From assembly GCF_002531575.1 (NCBI RefSeq), contig NZ_NWTI01000001.1, positions 269,501 through 333,500 on the forward strand: a DNA stretch of 64,000 nt, written 5' to 3'. A program made the position numbers and the translations under genes. This DNA is from Bradyrhizobium sp. Y36. GTDB lineage: Bacteria; Pseudomonadota; Alphaproteobacteria; Rhizobiales; Xanthobacteraceae. Below, in pieces: positions 46,162-54,266 of this stretch (positions within the stretch are counted from its first letter, which is position 1; every line of letters starts with the position of its first letter). Under the pieces are notes generated by a model that saw only the letters and a program-made list of their open reading frames with translations, made no database searches and was not told the DNA's origin.

Positions 46162-46857
46162 ATGTTCAAGACCGTCGTGACACTTTTCCGGGGCAGCGTG
46201 GCCGCCGCCGGCGAGGAGCTGGAGGATCGAACCGCCCTCCTCATTCTCGACCAGCAGATGCGCGATGCGGCCGCTGCCGTCGAGCGCAGCAAGCGAACGC
46301 TGGCGCTGGCGATCGCGCAGGACCAGCAGGAGGGACGCAAGCTCGAGGCGACCATCGCCCGCATCGCCGATCTCGAGACCCGCGCGGTTGCGGCGCTCGA
46401 GGGCGGCCGTGAGGATCTCGCCAGGGAGGCCGCCGAAGCCATTGCGGGCCTGGAGGCCGATCGCGATGCCGCGATGACCGCACGCGCGCTGTTCGCGACC
46501 GAGATCGCCCGGTTGAAGAGACACGTGGCGAGCGCACAGGCCCGCATCAACGAGCTCGATCGGGGCCGCCGTCTGGCCCGCGCTTCCGAAGCGGTGCGCT
46601 CGCTCCGCCGCAGCGGCATCGAGGCCGCGCGTCCTTACGAATCCACCCTGCCGGAGGCGGAGAGCACCCTGAGGCGTCTGCGCGACCGGCAGATGGAAGC
46701 CCAGGCGGCCGACGATGCGCTGGTCGAGCTCGATGTCGCGACCGGTCCCCTCGCCACCGCCGAGAGGCTGGCCGAGCAGGGCTTTGGCCCGCGGCTGAAG
46801 ACAACCGCGGACGACGTGCTCGCGCGGCTGAAGTCCAAGCGCACGTCCACGATTTGA
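46162..46857 (+). CDS. PspA/IM30-family envelope-stress protein
   Basis: A 231-residue almost wholly coiled-coil protein of the PspA/Vipp1 (ESCRT-III-like) family, which binds stressed inner membranes. It starts MFKTVVTLFRGSVAAAGEEL, the usual family N-terminus, and continues with long heptad stretches. GGAG lies seven bases before the ATG. It is the first gene of an operon with yiaAB. There is no pspF, pspB or pspC nearby, so regulation by the TetR protein replaces the E. coli scheme. Confidence 0.88.
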   Translation: MFKTVVTLFRGSVAAAGEELEDRTALLILDQQMRDAAAAVERSKRTLALAIAQDQQEGRKLEATIARIADLETRAVAALEGGREDLAREAAEAIAGLEADRDAAMTARALFATEIARLKRHVASAQARINELDRGRRLARASEAVRSLRRSGIEAARPYESTLPEAESTLRRLRDRQMEAQAADDALVELDVATGPLATAERLAEQGFGPRLKTTADDVLARLKSKRTSTI

Positions 46858-46897
46858 TTCCAGATCCAAACATCATTCGCACCAACAGGAGACCATC

Positions 46898-47173
46898 ATG
46901 AACCAGAACGGCCAGCCCCACAGCAGCGCCTGGGTGACCTTCACTTACGCCTCCTTCGCAGCCTCCGCCTTCCTCGTCGCCATCGGCGTTTTCTTCCTGC
47001 CCATCGACGTCTGGATGAAGGGCTATCTCACCATGGGTATCGTCATGCTGGTCCAGACCTGCATCACCCTGACCAAGACGGTGCGCGACAATCACGAGAG
47101 CAGCCGGCTGGTGAACCGCATCGAGGACGCCAAGGCCGAGCGCCTGCTGATGGAGGTGTCCAAGGCCGCGTGA
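46898..47173 (+). CDS. YiaA/YiaB-family two-helix membrane protein
   Basis: A 91-residue protein. Two hydrophobic helices (FTYASFAASAFLVAIGVFFL and MGIVMLVQTCITLTKTV) make up the YiaAB domain. It follows pspA after 40 bp, with AGGAGA before the ATG. It may be the membrane partner of PspA. The link of pspA and yiaAB is known from other proteobacteria, but the biochemistry is not. Confidence 0.88.
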   Translation: MNQNGQPHSSAWVTFTYASFAASAFLVAIGVFFLPIDVWMKGYLTMGIVMLVQTCITLTKTVRDNHESSRLVNRIEDAKAERLLMEVSKAA

Positions 47174-47304
47174 GAAACGCGCCCGATCCGGTCCTTGGGC
47201 AAGAGAGCCGCGGTGCAGTGCGCCGCGGCTCTCGCGCATCCCGCATTGTGCTTCGACCCCAGGTGCGATATGGCTCGCGCGCTTTCCAGAGGCGGAGACG
47301 AGCT

Positions 47305-47511
47305 TTGTCGAAACAATCGCTGCGTGAGGAGGCCGAGCGCCTGATCCGCGAATCGATGGAAAAGAAGTCCATCGTCGTCAAGCAGGGCTCGACCCGCATC
47401 GAGGCCGTCTGCGGCAAGTGCGGCGCGCCGAACCGGGTTCAGGCGGAGAAAGGCCAGACCCGCGTCAAATTCGCCTGCAAGAATTGCGGGCACAAGCAGG
47501 AAACGCTGTAG
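47305..47511 (+). CDS. Small zinc-ribbon protein
   Basis: A 68-residue protein starting with TTG (GGAG eight bases upstream). A four-cysteine ribbon (CGKCGAP ... CKNCGHK) fills the C-terminal half, and the N-terminal half is a charged helix (LREEAERLIRESMEKK). No named family. It could bind nucleic acid or act as a zinc-dependent adaptor. It follows the pspA-yiaAB pair after 131 bp. Confidence 0.75.
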   Translation: MSKQSLREEAERLIRESMEKKSIVVKQGSTRIEAVCGKCGAPNRVQAEKGQTRVKFACKNCGHKQETL

Positions 47512-47540
47512 CGCGCTTTGCGCGAACTGAGCGCACGCCA

Positions 47541-47707
47541 CGTCCTTCGAGGCGACCGCGGAGCCTGTCATCGGTCCGCGCTTTGCGCGGACCCGGTGGC
47601 GGTCTCCTCAGGATGAGGCTTAGCCGCATCGGCGCCTCGTGAAGCTGGCGCAACGCACTCGGTCCTCATCCTGAGGGCCCGCCCATGGCGGGCGTCTCGA
47701 AGGATGG
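47541..47707. repeat. Dispersed palindromic repeat, CGTCCTTCGAG / CTCATCCTGAGG family
   Basis: The outer arms CCTTCGAG and CTCGAAGG, and inner arms CCTCAGGATGAGG and CCTCATCCTGAGG, make nested hairpins between a plus and a minus gene. It is a third repeat family in this window. Confidence 0.75.
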
Positions 47708-47748
47708 CTACAGCTGAAATCGATTCCATGTGATAGGGCGGTGCAAGC

Positions 47749-48594
47749 CTACTTCCCCTCCACAAATCTCCTGAACGCATCGGCATAGTCCGGATGCCAG
47801 CGTGACAGCGGCGGACGGTTCTCGACGATATCACCCGCCGCCCACAGCATGCGCTTCTCGTCGAGCGCCCGCGGCACGTCGTTGTCGGGGCACAGGATGT
47901 AGAAATCGCCGGCCTCCAACCGCGCCAGCATGAAATCCACCGTCTGCTCCGGCGTCCATGCGCCGGCCGGCTTCTCGGTGCGGCCCTTCGCGGTGAGACC
48001 GGTGAAGACGAAGCCGGGGATCAAGAGATGCGCGGTGATGCGACAATCCTTCGTGTTGCGCAGCTCGTGCTGGAGCGCCTCGGTGAAGGCTTTCACGCCG
48101 GCCTTGGAGACATTGTAGGCGGGGTCGCCGGGCGGCGTGGTGATACCCTGTTTCGATCCGGTATTGATGATGAGGCCGGACCTGCCGCGCGCGATCATGT
48201 TGGGTGCGAAGATTCGCGAGCCGTTGATGATGCCCCACATATTGACGCCGATGATTCGCTGCCAATGATCGGGCTCGCCGAACAGCGAACTGCCGGGCTG
48301 GATGCCGGCATTGTTCATGAGGACGTCGGTGCCGCCGAACCGCTCGCGCACGGCGCGCTCCAGTTCCGTGACATCCTCGACCTTGCCGACATCTGCGAAT
48401 GAGGTCATCACATTTGCGGCAGACGTGACGGATGACAGTTTTGTCGCAGCTTCGGCAAGGCGAGCCTGATCCACGTCAGCGATGCACACCTTCATGCCGG
48501 CGCGCGCGAAGGACGCGGCAGCCGCCAGTCCGATGCCGGATGCACCGCCGGTGATCACGGCAACATTGTCTTTGGCGATGGCGGAATGTGGCAT
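47749..48594 (-). CDS. Short-chain dehydrogenase/reductase
   Basis: A 281-residue NAD(P)-dependent oxidoreductase. The cofactor motif TGGASGIG (15-22), the NNAG motif, and the catalytic Tyr-x3-Lys (YNVSK) with Ser in NTGSK are present. The classical SDR length is about 250; the extra C-terminal 30 residues (LSRWHPDYADAFRRF) are seen in some Bradyrhizobium members. It is divergent from an aldehyde dehydrogenase across 184 bp. The two could act on the same alcohol/aldehyde, but substrate is not known. Confidence 0.93.
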   Translation of the reverse strand: MPHSAIAKDNVAVITGGASGIGLAAAASFARAGMKVCIADVDQARLAEAATKLSSVTSAANVMTSFADVGKVEDVTELERAVRERFGGTDVLMNNAGIQPGSSLFGEPDHWQRIIGVNMWGIINGSRIFAPNMIARGRSGLIINTGSKQGITTPPGDPAYNVSKAGVKAFTEALQHELRNTKDCRITAHLLIPGFVFTGLTAKGRTEKPAGAWTPEQTVDFMLARLEAGDFYILCPDNDVPRALDEKRMLWAAGDIVENRPPLSRWHPDYADAFRRFVEGK

Positions 48595-48778
48595 GGCAAG
48601 ATCTCCGGGGCGGGCTCGGTCGAGCTATAGCATGGCATGCGCGCGACCCTGCACAAGTCGGCATGGGAGGTCTTCGTTCCACGCTGCCTTTACGCCCCTC
48701 GGGCAGCGCTGTATTCTTCACGACCTAACGATCCCGCCCAGATCGAACCAATCAATCACCTGACTAGGGAGTGCAGCC

Positions 48779-50275
48779 ATGGCTGTGTCGCAGGCTATTC
48801 CGATCACGCGCCATCCGTTCGCCAACGGGTCCTACAAGCAGATGCTGATCGACGGGAAGTGGGTTGATGCCGCTTCCGGCAAGCGCTTCGAGACTCACAA
48901 CCCCGCCACCGGTGAACTGCTCGCAACCGTCGCCGAAGGCGACAAGGAAGACATCGATCGAGCGGTTGCCGCCGCCCGCCGCGCCTTCGAAGGCCCCTGG
49001 AGCAAGGTCAAGCCGTTCGAGCGGCAGAACCTGCTTCTGAAGCTTGCCGATCTGGTCGAGAAGAATTTCGACGAATTGTCGCAGCTCGACACGTTGGATA
49101 TGGGTGCGCCGCTCAGCCGCACCCGCGCCTATCGCCTGCGCGCGGTCGGCATGCTGCGCTATTACGCCGGCCAGACCACCGCAATCCACGGCGAGACCAT
49201 CGAGAACTCGCTGCCCGGCGAAATCTTCTCCTACACGCTGAAGGAGCCGATCGGCGTCGTCGGCGCCATCATTCCCTGGAACGGACCGCTCACCGCGACG
49301 ATCTGGAAGATCGGACCGGCGATCGCGACCGGCTGCACCGTGGTGCTCAAGCCCGCCGAAGAGGCGCCGCTGACCTCGCTGCGCATCGCGGAGCTGGCGA
49401 TGGAAGCGGGCATTCCGCCAGGGGTCATCAACGTCGTGCCCGGCTATGGCGAGACCGCGGGCGCCGCGCTCGCCTCGCATCATGACGTCGACAAGGTCGC
49501 CTTCACCGGCTCGCACGTCACGGGCCAGTCGATCATCCGCGCTTCGGCCGGCAACCTCAAGCGCGTCTCGCTCGAGCTCGGCGGCAAGTCGCCGGACATC
49601 GTGTTCGCGGATGCCGATCTCGACGCCGCCGTGCCAGGCGCGGCGATGGCGGTGTTCGCCAACTCGGGCCAGATCTGCAGCGCCGGCACGCGCCTGTTCG
49701 TCGAGCAGGCGATCTACGAGGAGTTCGTCGGCCGCGTCGCCGAGTTCGGCAAGAAGCTGCAGGTCGGTAACGGCCTCGATCCCAACGTGCAGATCGGCCC
49801 GCTGGTCTCCGAGGAGCAACTCAAGCGCGTCACCGGCTATCTCGACATCGGCCAGAAGGAAGGCGCGAAGGCCCTCGCCGGCGGTGGCCGAGCCACCGAA
49901 GGCGCGTTGTCGAAAGGCTTCTTCGTCTCACCGACGGTGTTCGCGGGCGTCCAGGACAACATGCGCATCGCGCAGGAAGAGATCTTCGGCCCCGTCATCT
50001 CCGCGATCGCGTTCAAGGACATGGACGAGCTGGTCAAGCGCGCCAACAACACCACGTTCGGCCTCGGCTCCGGCTTGTGGACGCGCGACGTCAGCAAGGC
50101 CCATGCGGTTGCGAAGTCGCTGCGCGCCGGTTCGGTGTGGGTGAACTGCTACCAGGCGATGGATCCGGCCGTGCCGTTCGGCGGCTACAAGATGAGCGGC
50201 TATGGCCGCGAGTCCGGCAAGCAGCATGTCGAGGAATATCTCAACGTGAAGGCCGTCTGGATCAAGACGGCGTAA
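48779..50275 (+). CDS. Aldehyde dehydrogenase family protein
   Basis: A 498-residue NAD(P)-dependent aldehyde dehydrogenase. Catalytic Cys in FANSGQICSAGTR, general base Glu in LELGGKSPDIVF and the Asn of IIPWNGPL are present, and the length is normal. AGGGAG precedes the ATG. It is followed after 116 bp by an old-yellow-enzyme gene on the same strand, suggesting one operon for processing unsaturated or aromatic aldehydes. Confidence 0.95.
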   Translation: MAVSQAIPITRHPFANGSYKQMLIDGKWVDAASGKRFETHNPATGELLATVAEGDKEDIDRAVAAARRAFEGPWSKVKPFERQNLLLKLADLVEKNFDELSQLDTLDMGAPLSRTRAYRLRAVGMLRYYAGQTTAIHGETIENSLPGEIFSYTLKEPIGVVGAIIPWNGPLTATIWKIGPAIATGCTVVLKPAEEAPLTSLRIAELAMEAGIPPGVINVVPGYGETAGAALASHHDVDKVAFTGSHVTGQSIIRASAGNLKRVSLELGGKSPDIVFADADLDAAVPGAAMAVFANSGQICSAGTRLFVEQAIYEEFVGRVAEFGKKLQVGNGLDPNVQIGPLVSEEQLKRVTGYLDIGQKEGAKALAGGGRATEGALSKGFFVSPTVFAGVQDNMRIAQEEIFGPVISAIAFKDMDELVKRANNTTFGLGSGLWTRDVSKAHAVAKSLRAGSVWVNCYQAMDPAVPFGGYKMSGYGRESGKQHVEEYLNVKAVWIKTA

Positions 50276-50391
50276 GGCCTCTCTGTCGCGTTCCGCGAGA
50301 GGGAATATCCATTTTTGCAGGGGCGGCGCCTTTTCCGGTGGCCGCCCCTCGCTATATGATTTGCATCCTTTCAGTGACATCCGGGGTCCCC

Positions 50392-51519
50392 ATGAAATTC
50401 GACGCGTTGTTTCGACCGTTGCAGGTCGGTCCGTACAAGCTCGCGCATCGCGTCGCACTGGCGCCGCTGACGCGCATGCGCGCCGAGCGCGAGAGCTTTG
50501 CGCCGCGGCCGCTCAACGCCGAATATTACGGCCAGCGCGCGACCAAGGGCGGTCTGCTCATCGCCGAAGCCTCGCCCGTGGTCTCGCATGGCCGCGGCAA
50601 TCCGGCGACACCTGGCATCTATTCGGACGCGCAGGTCGCCGGCTGGCGCAAGGTGACGGACGCGGTGCACGCCAAGGGCGGCATCATCTTCCTCCAGCTC
50701 TGGCATGTCGGCCGCGTCTCGCACTCCTCCTTCCACGGCGGCGCGCTGCCGGTTTCGGCCTCGGCGATTCCGATCAAGGCGGACGGCATGAAGGCGATGA
50801 CCGCCGACGGCAAGATCTCGGAGTACGAGACGCCGCGCGCGCTGGAGACCGACGAGGTCAAGGGCATCGTCGAGGCGTTCCGGCAGGCTGCGAAGAACGC
50901 GCTCGCCGCCGGCTTCGACGGCGTCGAGATCCACGGCGCCAACGGCTATCTGCTCGAGCAGTTCCTGCAGTCACGCAGCAACCAGCGTACCGATCAATAT
51001 GGCGGCGGAATCGAGAACCGTGCGCGGCTTCTGCTCGAGGTCACGCAGGCCGCGATCGACGTCTGGGGTGCGAACCGCGTCGGCGTGCGGCTGTCGCCGC
51101 ACGGCATCGCCAATGATTCCGGCGAGCCGGACCCGATGCCGCTCTACACCCATGTGGTGAAGGCGCTCGACAAGCGCGGCCTTGCCTATCTGCATTTCAT
51201 CGAGCCGCGCTCCAGCGGCGCCGGCCGCGCCGACGTCCATTGGGAGAACGTGCCGTCGGCGATGGTGCTGTTCCGCCCGCTCTACAGCGGCGTGCTGATG
51301 ACGGCCGGCGGCTTCACCGGCGAGACCGCGAACGCGGCGATCGCCGAGGGACATGCGGACATCATCGCCTTCGGCCGCATCTTCATCTCCAACCCCGATC
51401 TGCCGCGGCGCCTCGCGCACGACTACCCGATCACGCCGTACAACCGCGCGACGTTCTACGGCGGCGAGGAGAAGGGGTATACGGATTATCCTGTGTATGA
51501 CGAACTGACGCCGGCGTAG
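50392..51519 (+). CDS. Alkene reductase, old yellow enzyme family
   Basis: A 375-residue FMN flavoprotein reducing activated C=C bonds with NAD(P)H. The active-site region IHGANGYLLEQFLQSRSNQRTDQYGG (His/Asn pair for the substrate carbonyl) and the N-terminal VALAPLTRMRA are diagnostic. The ATG at 50392 is the only reasonable start; the ribosome-binding site is weak. It probably reduces enones, enoates or nitro compounds. It lies downstream of the aldehyde dehydrogenase. Confidence 0.94.
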   Translation: MKFDALFRPLQVGPYKLAHRVALAPLTRMRAERESFAPRPLNAEYYGQRATKGGLLIAEASPVVSHGRGNPATPGIYSDAQVAGWRKVTDAVHAKGGIIFLQLWHVGRVSHSSFHGGALPVSASAIPIKADGMKAMTADGKISEYETPRALETDEVKGIVEAFRQAAKNALAAGFDGVEIHGANGYLLEQFLQSRSNQRTDQYGGGIENRARLLLEVTQAAIDVWGANRVGVRLSPHGIANDSGEPDPMPLYTHVVKALDKRGLAYLHFIEPRSSGAGRADVHWENVPSAMVLFRPLYSGVLMTAGGFTGETANAAIAEGHADIIAFGRIFISNPDLPRRLAHDYPITPYNRATFYGGEEKGYTDYPVYDELTPA

Positions 51520-51532
51520 GCACTCTCCCTCC

Positions 51533-51650
51533 GTCATTCCGGGCGCGACGAGCTATGATGCGCAATTGCGCATCTGAGAATCCATCTGGCGGCACATGGC
51601 GAGGGTGAGATGGATTCCGGGCTCGATGCTTCGCATCGCCCCGGAATGAC
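51533..51650. repeat. Dispersed palindromic repeat, GTCATTCCGGG family
   Basis: Copy of the family described at 2041-2146. The inner ATGGATTCCGGGCTCG arm is conserved, while the middle sequence differs. Confidence 0.75.
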
Positions 51651-51693
51651 GATCGTGTATTGTCGTCTTCGCAATGACGACGGAGGGACGTCC

Positions 51694-52197
51694 ATGGCCA
51701 AAGCCGCAGCCGCCGCAGGTATCGCCACCGGCCAATGCCTCTGCGGCAAGGTAACCTTCGAGATCGACGTTCCCGCGCGCTGGGCCTGGCACGATCATTC
51801 CGCCGCCAGCCGCCGCGCTCATGGTGCCGCTTACGCCACCTATGTCGGCAGCTGGAAGAAGCGCTTCCGCATCACCTCGGGCAAGACCGCGCTGACCCGC
51901 TACGAGGACAAGGCCACCAGGACCACGCGCAGCTTCTGCTCCCATTGCGGCACACCGATCGCCTATGAACGCCCGCGCGGGCCGCACATGGTCAACATCC
52001 CCCGCGCCCTGTTCAAGGAGCGTACCGGCCGCCAGCCGCTCTACCACATCGCGATCGAGGAGCTGCAGGAGTGGGCCTATACCGGCGAGCCGCTGGTGCC
52101 GCTGAAGGGATTTCCGGGCGTGGTCTGGCAGCGCTCGAAAAAGAAAAGGCGCGCGGGCGGCGAGGACCCGTTCGAGCTGGGGCGCGAAGAGATGTAG
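51694..52197 (+). CDS. GFA-like protein lacking the central catalytic cysteines
   Basis: A 167-residue protein related to the GFA family. CLC at residues 15-17 and FCSHCG at 81-86 (structural zinc) are retained. The central C-H-C-x-x-C of the family is replaced by H33-D-H-S-A-A-S39, so the catalytic zinc cannot bind as usual. H33 and H35 could still take part in a different metal site. GGAGGGACG precedes the ATG. It is not a paralogue copy of the complete GFA gene at 18495 in the central motif. Confidence 0.82.
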   Translation: MAKAAAAAGIATGQCLCGKVTFEIDVPARWAWHDHSAASRRAHGAAYATYVGSWKKRFRITSGKTALTRYEDKATRTTRSFCSHCGTPIAYERPRGPHMVNIPRALFKERTGRQPLYHIAIEELQEWAYTGEPLVPLKGFPGVVWQRSKKKRRAGGEDPFELGREEM

Positions 52198-52209
52198 TCC
52201 CGCTCTCGT

Positions 52210-52333
52210 GCCCCGGACGCGGTGCGGCGCGCAGTGCCGCACTGCTGAGCCGGGGCCTATGCAGCAGAGAATGCCGTGAGCGACGGGGTCCCGGCTCTGC
52301 GCCGCACCGCTGCGCGCTGCACCGCGTCCGGGA
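52210..52333. repeat. Dispersed palindromic repeat, CCCCGGACGCGGTGC family
   Basis: Outer arms GCCCCGGACGCGGTGC and GCACCGCGTCCGGGAC, with inner CTGAGCCGGG / CCCGGCTCTG. A further repeat family. It lies between two plus-strand genes. Confidence 0.7.
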
Positions 52334-52456
52334 CACCAGAGCGAAGTTTGTCGCTCCCGCGCAACGCAGCCATGACCGCGCTTCCTTGCGCGTCGCCTCC
52401 GACTTCGGCCATCATGCCTTTCGTCCTTGCGGCAACGTCCGCTCCCTGGAGGAAAC

Positions 52457-54118
52457 ATGAAGAACAAGATCACCGGCCGCTCCGCCTTTCTCGCGCTGCT
52501 CAAGGACGAGGGCATCACGCATCTGTTCGGCAACCCCGGCACCACCGAGCTGCCGATCATGCATGCGCTGAAGGACCATCCCGATCTCACCTACGTGATG
52601 GCGATGCAGGAGAGCCTGGTGGTCGCGATCGCCGACGGCTACAGCCGCGCCTCGGGAAAGCTCGTCGCCTGCAACGTCCACGTCGCCCCCGGCCTCGGCA
52701 ACGCCATGGGCTCGCTCTACAACGCCCAGTTCACGGGCACGCCGATGATTTTGACCGCGGGACAGCAGGAGCAGGGCCACGGACTGATGGAGCCGGTGCT
52801 GTACGGTCCCCTGGTGCGGATGGCCGAGCCGCTGGTGAAATGGGCGGTGGAGGTGACGCGTCTGGAAGACCTGCCGCGCATCGTGCGCCGTGCCGCCAAG
52901 ATCGCGACCACGCCGCCGACCGGACCGGTGTTCATCTCGCTGCCCGGCGACATCCTCAACAGCGAAGCCGGCATCGATCTCGGCCGCTCCACCCGCATCG
53001 ATGCGCGCGTCAAGCCGTCCGACGAGGCGTTAAGAGCCTTCGCCGCGCGGCTATTGGAGGCGGAGCGTCCCGTCATCGTCACCATGGACGAGGTGGTCAA
53101 GAGCGACGCGCTGAAGGAAGCCGCCGAGCTCGCCGAGCTGCTAGGTGCCGCCGCCTACCAATCTTCGACGCCCTATGGCTCGCACTTCCTGTCGGAGAGC
53201 CCGAGCTTCGTCGGCACGCTGGCGCGCGTGCAGAAGGTCGCGCGCGATACGCTTGCGCCCCATGATTTGCTGATCGCGCTCGGCGGTGATCCCCTGCGGA
53301 TGTCGGTCTATAGCGAGGTCGATGCGCTGCCTGAGGGACTCGGCATCGTGCAGATCGGCCTCGTCGACTGGGAGATCGCCAAGAATTACGGCGCCGAGAT
53401 CGCGCTGAAGGCAGACCTGAAGGAAACGTTGCGCGCGCTGATCCCGGTGTTGAAGGAGATGGGTGGCGCGACACTCGCGGGCCGCGCCAAGCAGCGCCTT
53501 GCCGAATTGGCGCCGCAGAACTGGACTGCGCGGCGTGCCGCGCTGGTGGAGCAGATCGGCAAGAGCGCGGGCCGCAGCCCCATCGATCCCGACTATCTGG
53601 TGCTGCAGATGGTCGAGGCCATGCCTGAGAACGCCATCCTCGTCGACGAGGGCCTCACCTCCAGCCGCCAGGTCACGGCGCTGCGTCCGCATCGCGACCG
53701 CTACGGCTATCACGGCCTTGCCTCCGGCGGCATCGGCTGGGGCCTGCCGGCCTCGGTCGGCGCCAGCATCGCCAATCCGCATCGCCCGGTCGTGTGCTTT
53801 TCCGGCGACGGCAGCGCGATGTATTCGATCCAGTCGCTGTGGACCGCGGCGCATCACAAGCTGCCGCTCAACGTCGTCATCGCCAACAATGGCGGCTACC
53901 GCATCATCAAGCAGCGCCTGCTCGCCTTCCATGGCGATGACAATTACGTCGGCATGGATTTCGTCGATCCGCCCGTGGATTTCGCCGGCGTCGCCAAGGC
54001 GCTCGGCTGCGAGGCGATCAGGATCAGCGATCCCCGCGAGCTGAATGCGACGCTGGCCTCGGCGTTCAATCGGCCGGGCACGAAGCTGATCGAGGTGATG
54101 GTGGACGGGAAGGTGTAG
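52457..54118 (+). CDS. ThDP-dependent decarboxylase/lyase (benzoylformate decarboxylase-like)
   Basis: A 553-residue enzyme of the acetolactate synthase/pyruvate decarboxylase superfamily. Glu of MAMQESLV activates the cofactor, and the C-terminal GDGSAMYSIQSLW...NN is the ThDP/Mg motif. FGNPGTTELP and VHVAPGLGNAMGSLYNA resemble benzoylformate decarboxylase (FGNPGSNELP and HSAAGTGNAMG), where the catalytic His and Ser lie; here Ser26 is Thr. Substrate is likely a 2-oxo acid, perhaps aromatic. CTGGAGGAAAC precedes the ATG. It could also be an oxalyl-CoA or glyoxylate-type lyase. Confidence 0.85.
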   Translation: MKNKITGRSAFLALLKDEGITHLFGNPGTTELPIMHALKDHPDLTYVMAMQESLVVAIADGYSRASGKLVACNVHVAPGLGNAMGSLYNAQFTGTPMILTAGQQEQGHGLMEPVLYGPLVRMAEPLVKWAVEVTRLEDLPRIVRRAAKIATTPPTGPVFISLPGDILNSEAGIDLGRSTRIDARVKPSDEALRAFAARLLEAERPVIVTMDEVVKSDALKEAAELAELLGAAAYQSSTPYGSHFLSESPSFVGTLARVQKVARDTLAPHDLLIALGGDPLRMSVYSEVDALPEGLGIVQIGLVDWEIAKNYGAEIALKADLKETLRALIPVLKEMGGATLAGRAKQRLAELAPQNWTARRAALVEQIGKSAGRSPIDPDYLVLQMVEAMPENAILVDEGLTSSRQVTALRPHRDRYGYHGLASGGIGWGLPASVGASIANPHRPVVCFSGDGSAMYSIQSLWTAAHHKLPLNVVIANNGGYRIIKQRLLAFHGDDNYVGMDFVDPPVDFAGVAKALGCEAIRISDPRELNATLASAFNRPGTKLIEVMVDGKV

Positions 54119-54147
54119 GGAGCAACGCTGCCTCCACGTTCTCCGGT

Positions 54148-54249
54148 GTCATCGCCCGCGGAGGCGGGCGATCCAGTATTCCAGAGGCTGCGGTGATTGA
54201 GCCGCAACGTCACGGCGTACTGGATGCCCCGGTCAAGCCGGGGCATGAC
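54148..54249. repeat. Dispersed palindromic repeat, GTCATCGCCCGCGG / CCGGGGCATGAC type
   Basis: The outer ends are GTCAT and ATGAC; inner elements CGCCCGCGGAGGCGGGCG and CCCCGGTCAAGCCGGGG are separate hairpins. An internal ATCCAGTATTCCAG / TACTGGAT pair links the halves. Between convergent genes. Confidence 0.65.
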
Positions 54250-54266
54250 AGCATCAACCTGGGGCA

